DNA of 64,000 bases from Isoetes taiwanensis (taxonomy: Eukaryota > Streptophyta > Lycopodiopsida > Isoetales > Isoetaceae): the NCBI GenBank assembly GCA_021234155.1, contig JAJEKV010000210.1:219501-283500 (forward strand), in the 5' to 3' direction. Shown here one piece after another: positions 10,329 to 21,803 of the stretch. Under the pieces are notes generated by a model. The model was given only the letters and a program-made list of their open reading frames with translations. It did not search any database and was not told the DNA's origin. Both the position numbers and the translations under genes were made by a program. The first letter of the stretch is position 1, and the number at the start of each line of letters is the position of its first letter.

Positions 10329-12137
10329 ACTCTTCTAAGTTTTGTAGCTAAAGATGTGCAGAACTGGCTCCAGGTTGGGTGTTAAGTGTGCAGATATATC
10401 TTTGTAGAATCTATTGAGTGATCCTCTTCCATGATCCTCTGAAATGGAAATGCACACATTTTTCAAATGTCTAGTGACATCAATGTCTCTTGGAACCGTG
10501 CAACATGTGTCTCAAATATTTGTGTTGTAAAAATGGAAAGCAAACAAACGTATTTGAATCATCTTTAGTTGATCTCAATCTCTAGAAGAGCTTTAAAGAT
10601 ATTGCCAAAGCTCACAAAGAAATGTTCCATAATTTCTTGTTTAAAGCAATCACAACGTCACAACCATAAAGAGCATACAGAGTATACAAAGTAACCAATT
10701 TGAGAAGGCTTGGAGCAAGTACAAAATTTCTAAACTAACATGGGTTCTTTATAGTCTTCAAAAGCGCTCTACTCCTCCAATGCGCTCCTACGTGTACTTC
10801 TAGAATTCCATATATGAATCCTACATTTACAGCCACTAGAGCTGCAAATACTACTCAGATGTTGGCTCATATATAACCTACATGCATAAGTTCCAAGGTA
10901 ATTGAACAATACATTCTAGAATTCCTCTGCATAGTAATTCAAGAATATTGAGCTACAATTCTGCATAGCCCAGAATAGGAAAAACATGATTCCTCGTTTT
11001 CATCACTATGGAACTCTAACAAAATAAAAGGAATTGCATAGAAATAGGAAACATCAGTTTATATGAATTATCATTGCTATTAAATTTATAGTAAAACCAG
11101 TAGCCTGCTATTGTCTGAATACAACATGCCTGAATTTATTACTTCCAACAGCACGTTGGCTTCCCACGATCATGAAGTTTATCATAATTAAAAGCCCAAG
11201 AACTTACTGCACTACAACTGAGGCAGATCCTTGAAAATCTATCTGTGACTCGGAAGAAGGTTGGATCATTGCTGTAAAAACATGAGGGTACAACAATTGC
11301 AATTTTGATGCTTTGTACATCATGCAGATGGGCAGAAAGTTGCCCCAGGATAGTTTGTTAACAAATTCTACAAAATAAAATGAATGGATTTTGTAGTAGG
11401 CCGCTACTATTTAACACACATTTCACTTTCGCTCTAACAAAGTACATAGAATCTTTTGAAGCTGATACAACCCACATCTCTAATATCTAAACAAAAATCT
11501 ATGAAGATACCAACTACCAAGCAGCCCAGGCTGCCTAGAAGATGTCATCTATACAAGGCCAACTTTGATCTGATGATTAAATATGCAAAAATGATGGGGC
11601 ATACTGAGTATTTCCATTTCCAAGTTTGTAAGAACTGAGCAAAAGGAATCCATAAAATTGATGTAGTCAATGAAAAAGATATAGTAGCAAACATATAGAA
11701 AATAAAGATAGCTAAAGGAAATACAAAATTTCGGTTAGCAATACGATGCCTCTGTCATATAATGATTATAATAAACATTAAAGTAAGGTGAGTAAGTATG
11801 TAGTAGATAGGACATTACCTCGCTATATGCATCAAAATCGAATGTATCAATAAAGGAACAACAGAACACTGGAGCAGTGAATTGAATATCCTTCAGATTC
11901 TTGCTAGAATGGCCACTTAGGCATTCAATTGCAAAGGCAAGGAGAACCAGGCGGCTTTGTTATTTGGCAAAATTGTTCCTTTGGTGATTCTCAAGTTAGT
12001 TCCATTAAATATGGAAATAATCGCAATGCCATATGCTCCTTGCCGATGCAAAGAAAACGTCTTTGAATATATCCTTGTAGATGCCACCGAATTGCATGAT
12101 GGTTTTGTGTAGCATCATGCTGTATGCCATCTCGATC
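10329..12137. repeat. Repeat block C, copy 1
   Basis: The block starts CTCTTCTAAGTTTTGTAGCT and matches C2 (47640-49493) nearly base for base with small indels, and C3 (62065-62695) over its first part. A reverse-complement copy of its first part lies at about 20168-20600. It contains no recognisable gene. The short frame at 11456-11638 has a relative at 48760-48981 but no known domain. C1 ends at GCCATCTCGATCG, beyond which C1 and C2 differ. Confidence 0.85.
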
Positions 12138-12299
12138 GAGTTTGTGGGTTGGCTAAATGCGCATATGCTTAGAGGTTTGTATACTTCTTCCAACTTTAAT
12201 TCTCCTAAGCTTGTAAGTCTGTGCAATGCAAGGGTCCTTTTTATCCGTTTAAATAATTCATTTAGAGAACTATATTAATAGGCTACCTTTTCTACTTAA

Positions 12300-12406
12300 A
12301 AATCCCTTCTTTTTTTTTTTTTTTAAGGACGTCAGACTTTTTATTAACAGGAACAAAGGCATAATACACAATGCACAGATAGGACTAAAACCCTAGTGGA
12401 TAGGCC
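12300..12406 (-). mobile_element. Truncated retroposon 3' end (poly-T on + strand)
   Basis: A run of 14-16 T at 12310-12325 is followed by AAGGACGTCAGACTTTTTAT. Read on the minus strand this is a retroposon tail ending with a poly-A run, a likely 5'-truncated LINE or SINE. It sits inside 12138-12406, the short unique stretch that joins blocks C1 and A1 in place of the 5.5-kb B block found in the other units. Confidence 0.35.
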
Positions 12407-12776
12407 ATAGAGGGCTGAGATAGCTTATGGAACACAGCCAACCCTGAGGTTTAAAGAAGTAACCACGTTCACGGCATCAGCCATAGCAAACCAGATATGT
12501 TTGCTTTTATAATTGTGCATGGTTATGGTATGTTTCATTGACTTTGGCATTTCAACCCTTATTGTTGGTAGTTCTCTAAAGACAGTGATGAAACCCAAGA
12601 AGGATAAAGGACGAATTCATGCCTACATTGTACGCTATGTTATTGTTTGCAATTTGAATGTATTTTTTTGGGAAAACCTTTTATCCATGTCTCATATGTA
12701 CTATCATATAGTACTCATGTCTTCTAGCTAACACTTGTTTAAGCATCTAACACCATACATAATTAAGAAAAAACAA

Positions 12777-12845
12777 AAAAAGCAAGACCCTCCAGAAATC
12801 GAACCTGGATTATACCATTGGGTCAGACATACCTGAAGGTCCATG
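12777..12845 (-). ncRNA. tRNA-like / SINE-like Pol III sequence (B box plus T-run)
   Basis: On the minus strand CCAGGTTCGATTTCTGG forms a T-arm (5-bp stem, 7-nt loop) and contains a near-consensus B box (GGTTCGATTTC). Downstream comes GGGTCTTGC and then two T-runs that could end Pol III transcription. A convincing A box and full cloverleaf are not visible, so this is more likely a tRNA-derived SINE piece or tRNA relic than a working tRNA gene. It is kept in A2 (about 33945-34015) and A3 (about 55400-55475). Confidence 0.35.
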
Positions 12846-13230
12846 CTAATGTTGGAACAAAAGTTGAAAGCTGCAAGAAGGTAATTATACAAAAGAAATA
12901 CAATAGAAAGGATCAATTAAATGCAAAGGCAATTTAAATTCCAAGAGGAAACACCACAACTTGATGTAGTATTGGTGCCATCACCTCATCAACACTGCTA
13001 ATACCGAATGACAACATAAAACATGATCATGATGGTCCGGCCATCACTTAGGCACCATCTCTGTAACACCAATCAATGCATGGAATAATTCATGCATGGA
13101 ACGAACATTATGCTTGAAATTATGATGTTTTACTTTGTTGGTGAAATTACGTATTAGCTTATAATATATCCTATTACGAGTTCAATTGAGTAGTTTGCAA
13201 GGTGATTGATAAAATCAGCTCTGAACTTTG

Positions 13231-13425
13231 TTGCTAGAAAGTGAGAGATGCAACATGCAAATACTAGAAAGGTTACAAGGTGTTAGGCGCCATTTTCATG
13301 ATGACATCACTCAATTTTTCATAGTCTATGAACAAAACAAAGTGATGTCATGGTGAAAATAGCGCCTAACACCTCTGACCATCTTTCTAATATTTGCATA
13401 TCACATTTCTCGCTTTCTAGAAGCA
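13231..13425. repeat. Long inverted-repeat hairpin, copy 1 (foldback/MITE-like)
   Basis: The left arm (13231-13311) and right arm (13341-13425) are reverse complements with scattered mismatches over more than 80 bp, separated by a loop of about 29 nt. The core pairs TGTTAGGCGCCATTTTCATG with CATGGTGAAAATAGCGCCTA. A transcript would fold into a long imperfect hairpin. The same structure occurs in A2 and A3. It could be a MITE or a small-RNA precursor; no transposase or clear target duplication is seen. Confidence 0.75.
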
Positions 13426-14390
13426 ACATGAAGAGTTGTTGTTATTATTCACTTTGCCCTATTAGACAAAATTTTAAAGAGCTCTTACCCAGTTAATTCC
13501 GTTAATTGAGAAATGTGGGTTACAAATGAGAACTATCTTTAAATTACAAGAGCTAAGTTTCGATCCTAGGTGGGCGAGTAGTAGTTTAGCATTAGTCATA
13601 GACGACACCAAGGACGGGCTTAACCCCAAAAGTGGATTTCAAAGTGCTAAATTAGAATCACATTTATAAAAAATTTATCGGATGGCTCTTGGCTAATCTC
13701 CTTAAACCCCCTACTCTCTGCCAACTCATTTACTTGGCTTCTATAGTTGTATTCAAAGCATGCAATCTAGAGTTGGAAGTACACTTCTATATGGCAGCTA
13801 AGACTATATTTAGGTCATGCAATCTAGAGTTGACATTACACTTCCATTGTCATCAATATCATAATATGTCTTAGAATATCACAACAATTTGACCAAGCCT
13901 TCATTACATACGTGTAATGGTGAAGAGAGTTTGCAGCTATGAACTTTTAGTTCGGGTTTGTGGGTAATCTGTTTTATGACATTTAAGGAAGGACTTAAAT
14001 GTAAAGCATCGTATCTCTCTCTCTAACGGTTGTAATGGTGAGGAGGGTTTGCAGCAAGCAATCGTCCCTTCCCTCCCTCCCTCCTTCCATGGGTGTTTTC
14101 CTGGCCTGCTTGCTTGATGTCCTAATGTTTACTTATACAAACCTGGTTGCAACTGCCCAAATGAAATATGCTGCATTGCTCATGCATTGCTTATAGATGG
14201 CTAATTTGCAAACGCAAATGGATTATAGTTGGCAATTTTTTCTACCATTGGAATTCATCGTTGAAGATTTACTTATGTTTTATTTGGAGCGCAGCTGCAC
14301 AAGGATTATGGTATATTGAAGGCTATGCTGCTTTCAAGAGAATTATGAAAAGGCATATGGTACAGGAACTATATGACCGATTTTCAACCA

Positions 14391-14525
14391 GTGAATATGG
14401 CAATTGCTCTATACTCATGGTGCTCTTATAATATAAAAGTATATGGCAAATTTCTATCTAGTGAATATGGCAATTGCTCTACACTCGGGGTACTCTTATA
14501 ATATAAAAAGTATATGGCAAAGTTC
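14391..14525. repeat. Internal 68-bp tandem duplication in block A
   Basis: The text GTGAATATGGCAATTGCTCT occurs twice (about 14391 and 14460), each followed by a similar GTACTCTTATAATATAAAA segment and GTATATGGCAAA. The same double structure is present in A2 (about 35566-35700) and A3 (about 56957-57095), so the duplication is older than the block triplication. Confidence 0.7.
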
Positions 14526-16101
14526 TTTTAGATAGACTTGGTTGGGTAATGGATGCAAGGTTTCATGTGTTTTATATTTTTCTCTTGTTTTGAGAAAGAA
14601 CAATTTGATTTGCAGGAAAATAGAAAGGTGCTATCCCGAGTTAGAACACGGTATTTAACATCTGGACCACATTGTAATTTTCCTACAAAAAGTGGATTCT
14701 AAAATAAGTGGACCTTCAAGTACCAAGAGCAAGTTCTTACGTCCTGCGCAACACCTGTGAAATGGCTGCAAAATATGATAGTTCCTCTTCCTTCACTGTG
14801 CCTATAGTGTCACAGATAGCATCAACCACAGGACAAAGGTCTTGCTTGAGAGAGTTTTTTTTTCCGTTGGAAGTTTCGATATTTACACCTGAATGAACAG
14901 AGCTGCGCATGTTGGAAACTCTAAACTTTATTCTCGAGATGTCTAAAGCCAAGTCTCAAACTCACCTTTTTGAACTTGAAGGTATGCGTTAGAATTAGAA
15001 GAATAGAAGATGCATGCTCATTGATTTTTTCTCTTGCTTTAGAATGGTGCCTTCATTTCAGTCATGCTTTTATGTTGAAGACAAGTGATGGATTTATTTC
15101 TTGACAGGGCATTACCCAAGTAAGTTACCACTATTATTCCTAAACCCTTCAACAATATCGGATCGATACACAACATCGGCTTGGTTGCGTTGACTTGATA
15201 CAAAACATAGATCGTTTTCCAGTTGCATTGGCAAATCTTCTCTTTCATGAAATTGGTAAGCATAGTTGATTAATAAAAAGAGGTGATTGTTTTCTGATTA
15301 GATAATATAATTGCAGGATAGGTGTGTTAACATGATAGCCCATTTTTTGATGTGTTTATGCACACTGGAGAGCAAGCTGTTGGCACAGTTGGAGAACCTT
15401 TCCTAATGCTAATTGTATAGCCGGAGTTAATGTCCAGTTCAATGCTTAGAGGTTTGCCTTCCCCCTTTGATGTGGATCAATGCAATTATTGCCGCAAAAG
15501 GTTTTGTTGTACAATACATTGTTTGGTGTTTCAAATTGTTCTTGAATGCCATTACGGCCATATGTGAACTCAGGCTTCGCATTAGTTGATTATCATTTTA
15601 GATATTGTAATACTTGCTAGTGGTTTGGGAGAAGTTCGCACTTAAAAATTGAGGTGCAATTGAGGCATGTTCATCTTCATCTGTTCTGTTCATTTGAGAT
15701 GGAATTTTTATGTGATAAATCCATATACGGCGCTCATTTCCATTCCAGCAACATGTCCCATTCTAGCTCTGTCTTTCCTGCATCCTTACAACTTCTCCTT
15801 CGCTTTCGTCTTATTTGTTACTTTTTTATAAAGTGCAGCATTGTGTCATGATTCTACTCTTTGTGATTGAAGGTTTATTTGTGATTAAAGGTTTATTTTG
15901 TTTGTGGAGCACAACAAACTGCGAACAAGTCATTCTTTAATATGTTTATACTTTGAATTGCAGAGTTATTTAAAAGTATGTCATTATACATTTCAGAATC
16001 ATATGTTGTAGCACACAAATAAGGAGCATAACATGTGAAATCATAAGGTGCATGATAAATGATATGGAAGGTCCATGGAATCATGCAAACCAAACGATTC
16101 A

Positions 16102-16291
16102 TGGTTACCGAACACGAAGAGAATACAAGGCTATGCCTTAAGGCTATGTTGTAGAACATAATTTAGAAATTGTAAATACCATGTGAGCTTAGTTATGGTT
16201 ACCAAACACGAAGAGAATTGGACAAGGCTATGCCTTAAGGCTATGTTGTAGAACATAATTTAGAAATTGTAAGTACCATGTGAGCTTAGCT
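16102..16291. repeat. Tandem duplication, 95-bp unit
   Basis: Two adjacent copies start TGGTTACC(G/A)AACACGAAGA and end CCATGTGAGCTTAG. They share CTATGCCTTAAGGCTATGTT and differ by a few substitutions and one small indel. The duplication is recent and has no coding role visible. Confidence 0.8.
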
Positions 16292-17754
16292 TAAGGAACA
16301 TTGCACTGGAAGTGTAACATTTGTCAGATGATTGTGGACAATCAAACCTCTTGATTCTTAAAGTGTTTTTATCCTTCATACCCTTAAACCATACAAGAAA
16401 GCTTTATTAGATTCATCTTTGGTTCCTTTGACAACAATAGTCACATACAATCCAAGCAAAAGCGTAGATAGTTTTTCTTTGTTGTTGTTTGTTTTTTGTT
16501 CAAAGCAAATGATGCTTACCATCTTCTTAATGGTTCACGAGCATGGGTGCCCATACTGTCCTAGACCAACAAAAAAAAAAAATTATCTACCTTTTTGATG
16601 GTTCATGAGCAGTGCACATACTGTCCTAAGCAAAGCCCGCATCGTCCTAAGCAAAGCCCTGGTGAACATCATTTGTTTTGAACAAAAAAAAAAAAAAATC
16701 CAAAAAGGAAAAATTACTTACCTTTTTATGGATGCCCATACTGTCTCTCGAATTTGAAAAGATCATTGGATTTGCCCTTCATTGTTTGGGCCAAGGTTTA
16801 GATAGAGGTTGCAAGCAACAAGTGCCTTTTGGCAATAGATTAGGATTCTAAAGCAAAAGACACCTTGCAGTGGGAGGGATTGCCAAGAAGGTTTGGGGCA
16901 TGAGAAACATCTATAACATGCTTGGGGTTTTGCCGCCTTACAAGAATTAGCTTTGGGATCTGAAATCTTGATAATAGACCTTACAGATCACCACGTTTTG
17001 ATAAAAAAAATATGGGACATTGTGGCTAATATGGTGGCAGTCAGAATTCCTACCAATGATTTTCTATGGACAAAACCTTCGCCAGCGGATGTCAAACAAT
17101 CAAGCTGTTGGAAAAGGATTTTTCTTGGGTTCAGAACACTTTGATTCTCAGAAAAGAAAAGATGGAAATATGGTCTTTTGTTGAAGCATTGCTTACTGCA
17201 ACTTCCATGGTATCGTAAATTTATGTATTTTTCCTGCAACAGTTCTATGCTTAAATGGTGCAATATGTCCTCTTTATGCTATTTTCTTTAGAAACGAAGC
17301 TGCGGCGTTACTTTTTTGTTAATGAAAAAAAAAAGATAGAGATAGATAAGAACCATTCTATATAATCGAACATTATTTAAAAGAAGATATGTATGGACTA
17401 TTTTATGTTTTGACAATGTTGTCAAATGGAGAAAAGTATGTTTGTTGCAGGCTTAAGTATGTAGTCAGTTGTCAATTGCTTGCTGGAATGATGTTGAAGA
17501 AAAGAGTTGTCAATTGGACAAGTATTTAAATGCAAGCGTACCAGAGTATGGACGATATTATAAAACTTTTTTTATGCCTTTGATAATAAATTATCTTCTA
17601 TATCTGTTCAGATACATTAGGCCCCCACATGTATATTTTTTCTATTATCTAAGATTAAGTCTATATAGAATCTAATGTAGTTGTTTTGATGCTGAATTCA
17701 AGGCTTAGAGTTTGCAAATGAATGAAGACATTATGTTTGTATCAACCATTTTTG

Positions 17755-17930
17755 GATTGCCCCTGGGGGGCAAACCCTTGCTCATATGGGTTTTTGGCAT
17801 ATTCCAGGTATATGCCAGCAAATGCCTAGAACATGCCAAAAATTGCTTCAAACTGGCTGTTGCCAGTAAATTGGTGGTCAGCCCTACTGTTGCCGGTCGG
17901 TGCTATTCGAACTGCCTAACCGGCTATGAC
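17755..17930. repeat. Dispersed diverged repeat, copy 1
   Basis: The order TTGCCCCTGGGGGGC, GGGTTTTTGGCATAT, CCAGGTATAT, then GTTGCCGGT and AACCGGC parallels 40350-40510 (TTGCCCCTAGGGAT, GGGCTTTTGGCATAT, CTAGGTATAT, AACCGGC). The copies are clearly related but diverged. The element type is unknown. Copy 2 lies next to the LON2 pseudogene and copy 1 upstream of the b561 relic. Confidence 0.4.
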
Positions 17931-18464
17931 AATTGCTTTACTGATGGATCTAAGCCAGAAATCTGGCGTCTACAAGAGGAGCGACTCTTTCTCCTACTAC
18001 TGTGCTTCAATACTTTTCGGCTATGCAGGTAAAAGATCTTTGAGGCATGATTTCGACCACGAAGCTCTGTTGCTGAGATGCAACCTTCCCTTTTGTTTGA
18101 ATTCTTCTTGGTTCTTCTGCTTCTAATTCATGGCAGTCAAAGATTAGCTTCAACACCACCACTTCCGGTACAGGGGACCTATCCCCTTTTCTGCGAATCT
18201 GTGCCCCTTTCTAGCCTTTACATTAGCACAGATTCAATTCTCATCTAGCGTAGTTGGATCGCCATAGTCAGTGGTGCTTATGCAATTTGACAGAAGAAGA
18301 CGTAGAGGCAGGGCGCCATTTGGGTTCCTTGGATTGATCCGTTAGCGCCTAATTATCATTTGGGTCCCAAGCATTTGCTGCAAAAAAGTATTATTAGAAA
18401 GATTTGTGCAAAGATTGTAAGCCTAATATTCAAGATTAAAATTTTCTCTCAAAGTTGAAGAACA

Positions 18465-19420
18465 ATGAATATATTTTGTAGTCTAGTGCTAGCATTTGTG
18501 ATTGTAGTTGGGTTGTCAGTTCAAATGCAGGGGGCCTGCTAGATAGGTCTCACATTTAGCAGCTCACGCAAAACATTTTCAAATTGCTCTAGTCTAGCGA
18601 AACAAGAAGCAGAAATGGCTTATACTAGAACTGGCACCATTATACTGGAAATAGGATTTACAAGCACTGCTTCAGCATCAGGAGGATGGATAGGATGGCG
18701 AATTCATCCTAGCACAAGAGGACAAATGGCTGGAAGCAGTGCATTAATTTCCTTCAGCAATTCAACAGGAAGTTATGTATTTGAATACCAACTTACAAGT
18801 AGTCAAAACTCAGGTACAGCTCCACATCCATCGAAAGGCAGTGTGTTCACAGTGTTGGATCCTGCTATAGAAATCGATGGGAAAAATATGAAATTCTATG
18901 CTAAGTTAGGTTTCAACAGCGCTCCTGGCAAGCTGTACCATTTATGGAATAGAGGTAGCACAGTAAATGGTGACGCTCCAGCACAGCATTCTCTTTCTAA
19001 ACGAGATAGCTATGGAACCATAGATGTTTCCTAGGAAGCATCTTAAAAATACTTATGGATTTTTAGCCACAGTTTCTTGGGGGATTCTTCTCATCCTTGA
19101 AGCTATGTGTGCCACATATCTCCATCCATTCAAAAGGTTTGATCCTGCTTGGTTTTACCTCCATATCCTTTTTCAAGCTTCTGGTTATGTTCTAGGAATC
19201 ACTGCTTGGGGCATAGGGCTTTATTTAGGGCATAAATCTGTTGGTCATGAATACCACTCACATAGACATATTGATCAAAATTATTATCTTTGCAACTCCA
19301 AGTTTTGGCCATGTTTTTGGGACACATGTAAAAAGGACTTGCATGCTACTTTGGTCCAAGAATATTGATCCCATATGTTGTAATCTTTGGATTTTGGTTC
19401 CACTCAAAACAAACAAGACC
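18465..19420 (+). pseudogene. DOMON-cytochrome b561 domain protein, disrupted
   Basis: A plant membrane redox protein relic. ATG 18465 begins a signal-like peptide (MNIFCSLVLAFVIVVGLSVQ), then an in-frame TAG at 18540. The DOMON domain continues in frame to 19034: LTFSSSRKTFSNCSSLAK, then GWIGWRIHPSTRGQMAGSSA, then KLYHLWNRGSTVNGDAPAQH. A one-base shift near 19030 leads to the b561 domain (19024-19290): HLKNTYGFLATVSWGILL, FDPAWFYLHILFQASGYVLG, then EYHSHRHI, after which another frameshift ruins the C-terminus. The first heme-ligand His of the usual NTHG motif is Tyr here (NTYG). In intact relatives the DOMON domain is apoplastic and the b561 helices carry electrons from ascorbate across the membrane. 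A stop, two frameshifts and a lost ligand argue for a pseudogene. Confidence 0.8.
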
Positions 19421-19459
19421 TAGCACAAAAGAATGAAACAGAACCCATGAAAACACAGG

Positions 19460-20112
19460 GCCACCGAAGGGCAACCCCTCGTGCGCAGCACCTTGTTCAT
19501 TTTTGTTTTTGTCGCATATAATTTTTAATCCCCTGCGGATCTTATGAGGTATTTCAAACAACAGAATTTGTAAAACAAGGGAAATCCTTCTGCCAATTTT
19601 TTTGTGCCAGTTTCTTGTCGCTCTCATAACTTCACATATCAAATTGTTTGACCGTTGTCGCAAATTGTTCTTATCAGGTAAGCTTGCTCCAAATTCCACT
19701 AGACTGGGGTCTTATACTTGCGTGATCGATGTAGCCAGGCCAGCTTCAGGTCTTCTAACGTCTTGAGATATCTTCTAAACCATTCAGGTCGTAATAATAT
19801 CTAAATATCTTTGCCAAGATATGCAGTTGCAAGTCTACAATAGTAAGTAAGAATTACAAATAACAAGACATAGGCACATCATGGCAACAACATCAAGCAC
19901 AAAATTTATATTACCTTGCGTGTCGCTAGGAATAAAGATAGCTTTGTAAAGATATGCAAAATCTAGAAAGAACATTCTTTTACATGTCTAGCATTAAAAA
20001 TTGTAGCATGATTGAAACCATTACGCAATAGATAAGTAGTTTCTAATTAGTAGATAGCACAATAAATGGATAGTTGCATCATGATGGCAAGGGCGCATCA
20101 TGTAATACATTA
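19460..20112. repeat. Repeat block D, copy 1 (internally deleted)
   Basis: 19460-19755 matches the start of D2 (44412-44630), including GTGCGCAGCACCTTGTTCA and GTAAGCTTGCTCCAAATTCC. The sequence then jumps at about 19763 to the equivalent of D2 46142-46500 (TTGAGATATCTTCTAAACC onwards). About 1.5 kb, including the GC-rich foldback element, is missing here. Confidence 0.85.
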
Positions 20113-20167
20113 TTAGAAGCACTATAGAAACATGTGCATGTAGGTTATATGTGAGCATGTGCATGTA

Positions 20168-20815
20168 GGAACTTATGCATGTAGGTTATATATGAGCCAA
20201 CATCTGAGTAGTATTTGCAGCTCTAGTGGCTGTAAATGTAGAATTCATACATGGAATTGGTTGTGACGTTGTGATTGCTTTAAACATGAAATTATGGAAC
20301 ATTTCTTTGTGAGCTTTGGCAATATCTTTAAAGCTCTTCTAGAGATTGAGATCAACTAAAGATGATTCAAATATGTTTGTTTGCTTTCCATTTTTAAAAC
20401 ACAAATATTTGAGACACATGTGGCACGGTTCCAAGAGACGTGATGGATGTCACTAGACACTTGAAAAATGTGTGGATTTCAGAGGATCATTGAAGAGGAT
20501 CACTCAATAGGTTCTACAAAGATATATCTGCACACCTAACACCCAACTTGGAGCTAGTTCTGTGCATCTTTAGCTAAAAAACTTGGAAGAGGTTTTCATT
20601 TTTGTTTTCTGTCAACATGGGTCTTTGCTGGAGGTCAATTTCAGAGATACGCCTAAACATGATTCCTTCTTTTGGATGTGCTACTATCGGATGTGCTACT
20701 ATTGTATCAGGTTAGTATGTTGAAGAAATCATTTGTAAGTCCAATAACCATGTTGCTGACTTGATGGATGAACGCACAAAGCTCCAACAATAGATGGGCA
20801 GTTGTATTCCCTACT
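20168..20815 (-). repeat. Inverted copy of the D/C boundary
   Basis: This is the reverse complement of the D-end and C-start sequence seen continuously in unit 4 (about 61860-62640) and, with a LINE inserted, in unit 3 (46925-48180). Markers are CATGTTGCTGACTTGATGG, TTGGAGGTCAATTTC-type text read as GGAGGTCAATTTCAGAGA, and GTAGGTTATATATGAGCC. It lacks the LINE. Unit 2 therefore suffered an inversion between D1 and B1. Confidence 0.8.
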
Positions 20816-21315
20816 GTAACGGGCCTGCCAAGCTGGCCTCTTCGAGGCAGCTTGGGATCTTGTCTTTATCTTTGCCTTAGCCTCATAGCTAATGCTTTCT
20901 ACTGGGGTGTTGGTTGAAGCTAATTCAAAATTTTAAGCACTTCGCAAGTTTACACATAATGGGAAAGAATCTAATCTTTATCTCAAAATAACAACAAGTG
21001 TAAACAACCATATATATATTCATACCTTCAAATAGTCAAATATGGACTTAAGGTTGGGCACTTAGCCACCCCTCTTACAAATCGAGTGAGACTTACAACA
21101 TAAGATATATCCCAATGTCTACACTCTCCAATCAAGCACAATTATGATTATGGTGTTAACTACAACATAAATCTTCCTCTAAAGAGCCTATTCCATGCTA
21201 TGTCTGCTGCTCCACAGCATTGCTACTCTCAGATCCACCCGGCACTGCTTACAACAGTTTGGAGATGAGGGTTAGTCCTAATGACTAAGTGGGGGCGTTT
21301 GGGACTTAAGGGCTA
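20816..21315. other. Unique stretch without a recognisable gene
   Basis: It follows the break point of the inverted block at 20815 and ends at a minus-strand Helitron 3' end. I see no domain, RNA or repeat structure beyond AT-rich sequence. Confidence 0.4.
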
Positions 21316-21765
21316 CTAGTTATGGTGCCCGACATTGCCCGGCGTAACTACAATTTCATTGTAGAATTATATGAATAAGATGTAGGGTTTAGGAACATAT
21401 GTAGGGTCGTCAATCATGCCCCTTTTAAATTATTGTCCAAATTGGATGTCTTACAACTATCAAAAGGTCAAACAATTGCAGTTATTGATATTCAACCACT
21501 CTATTTTGTTCATCGCATTTGGATCCATTCAATGTAGTTAAAGATTCCGTTATTGTGAAATGAGAATTGCATCTACAACATATTATAAAAGTTGCATATA
21601 TATTTTTTACAGTAGTTGTAGTGAATCCATTGCGACCTGTTTGGCATGTAAAGTAGTTCTTACATAGGTTATTATTATTTGGCATGTAAAGTGAAGAATA
21701 TTTCAAAGAATCTAAATTGATCTAGCTTCAAACTTGGAGATTCTGAATGTAATAGTACTTGCTAG

Positions 21766-21803
21766 AAGAATAGAATAGAATAGAATAGAATAGAATAGAA
21801 TAG
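21766..21803. repeat. Pentanucleotide microsatellite (TAGAA)n
   Basis: About seven uninterrupted TAGAA units. It sits exactly at the 3' end of the minus-strand LINE piece and is best read as that element's tail. Confidence 0.85.

Larger units (their letters stand above)
12407..14958. repeat. Repeat block A, copy 1
   Basis: The block starts AGAGGGCTGAGATAGC and matches A2 (33531-36142) and A3 (54968-57572) along its full length with small indels. It contains a tRNA-like/B-box stretch, an approximately 195-bp long hairpin, an internal 68-bp tandem duplication (about 14390-14525), and a minus-strand open frame near its end. In units 2 and 3 block A follows block B directly; here B is missing. 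Similarity stops at about 14958. Confidence 0.9.
14959..18460. other. Unique region with no recognisable gene
   Basis: This lies between the end of A1 and the DOMON-b561 relic. I recognise no gene. A short frame around 15150-15245 (IDRFPVALANLLFHEIG) looks protein-like but is isolated. The stretch also holds a 95-bp tandem repeat (16102-16291), two or three copies of a motif with CCATACTGTCCTA and A-runs (16530-16750), and a diverged repeat at 17755-17930 that resembles 40350-40510. Confidence 0.4.

Noticed and set aside
11456-11638. 60-codon frame in block C shared with 48760-48981
   Set aside because: The shared part is only the nucleotide similarity of the repeat; the start regions differ and no domain is seen.
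15100-15260. Reverse-transcriptase-like frame near TTIIPKPF
   Set aside because: The resemblance to the LIPK motif is short, stops interrupt it, and no other RT block is nearby.
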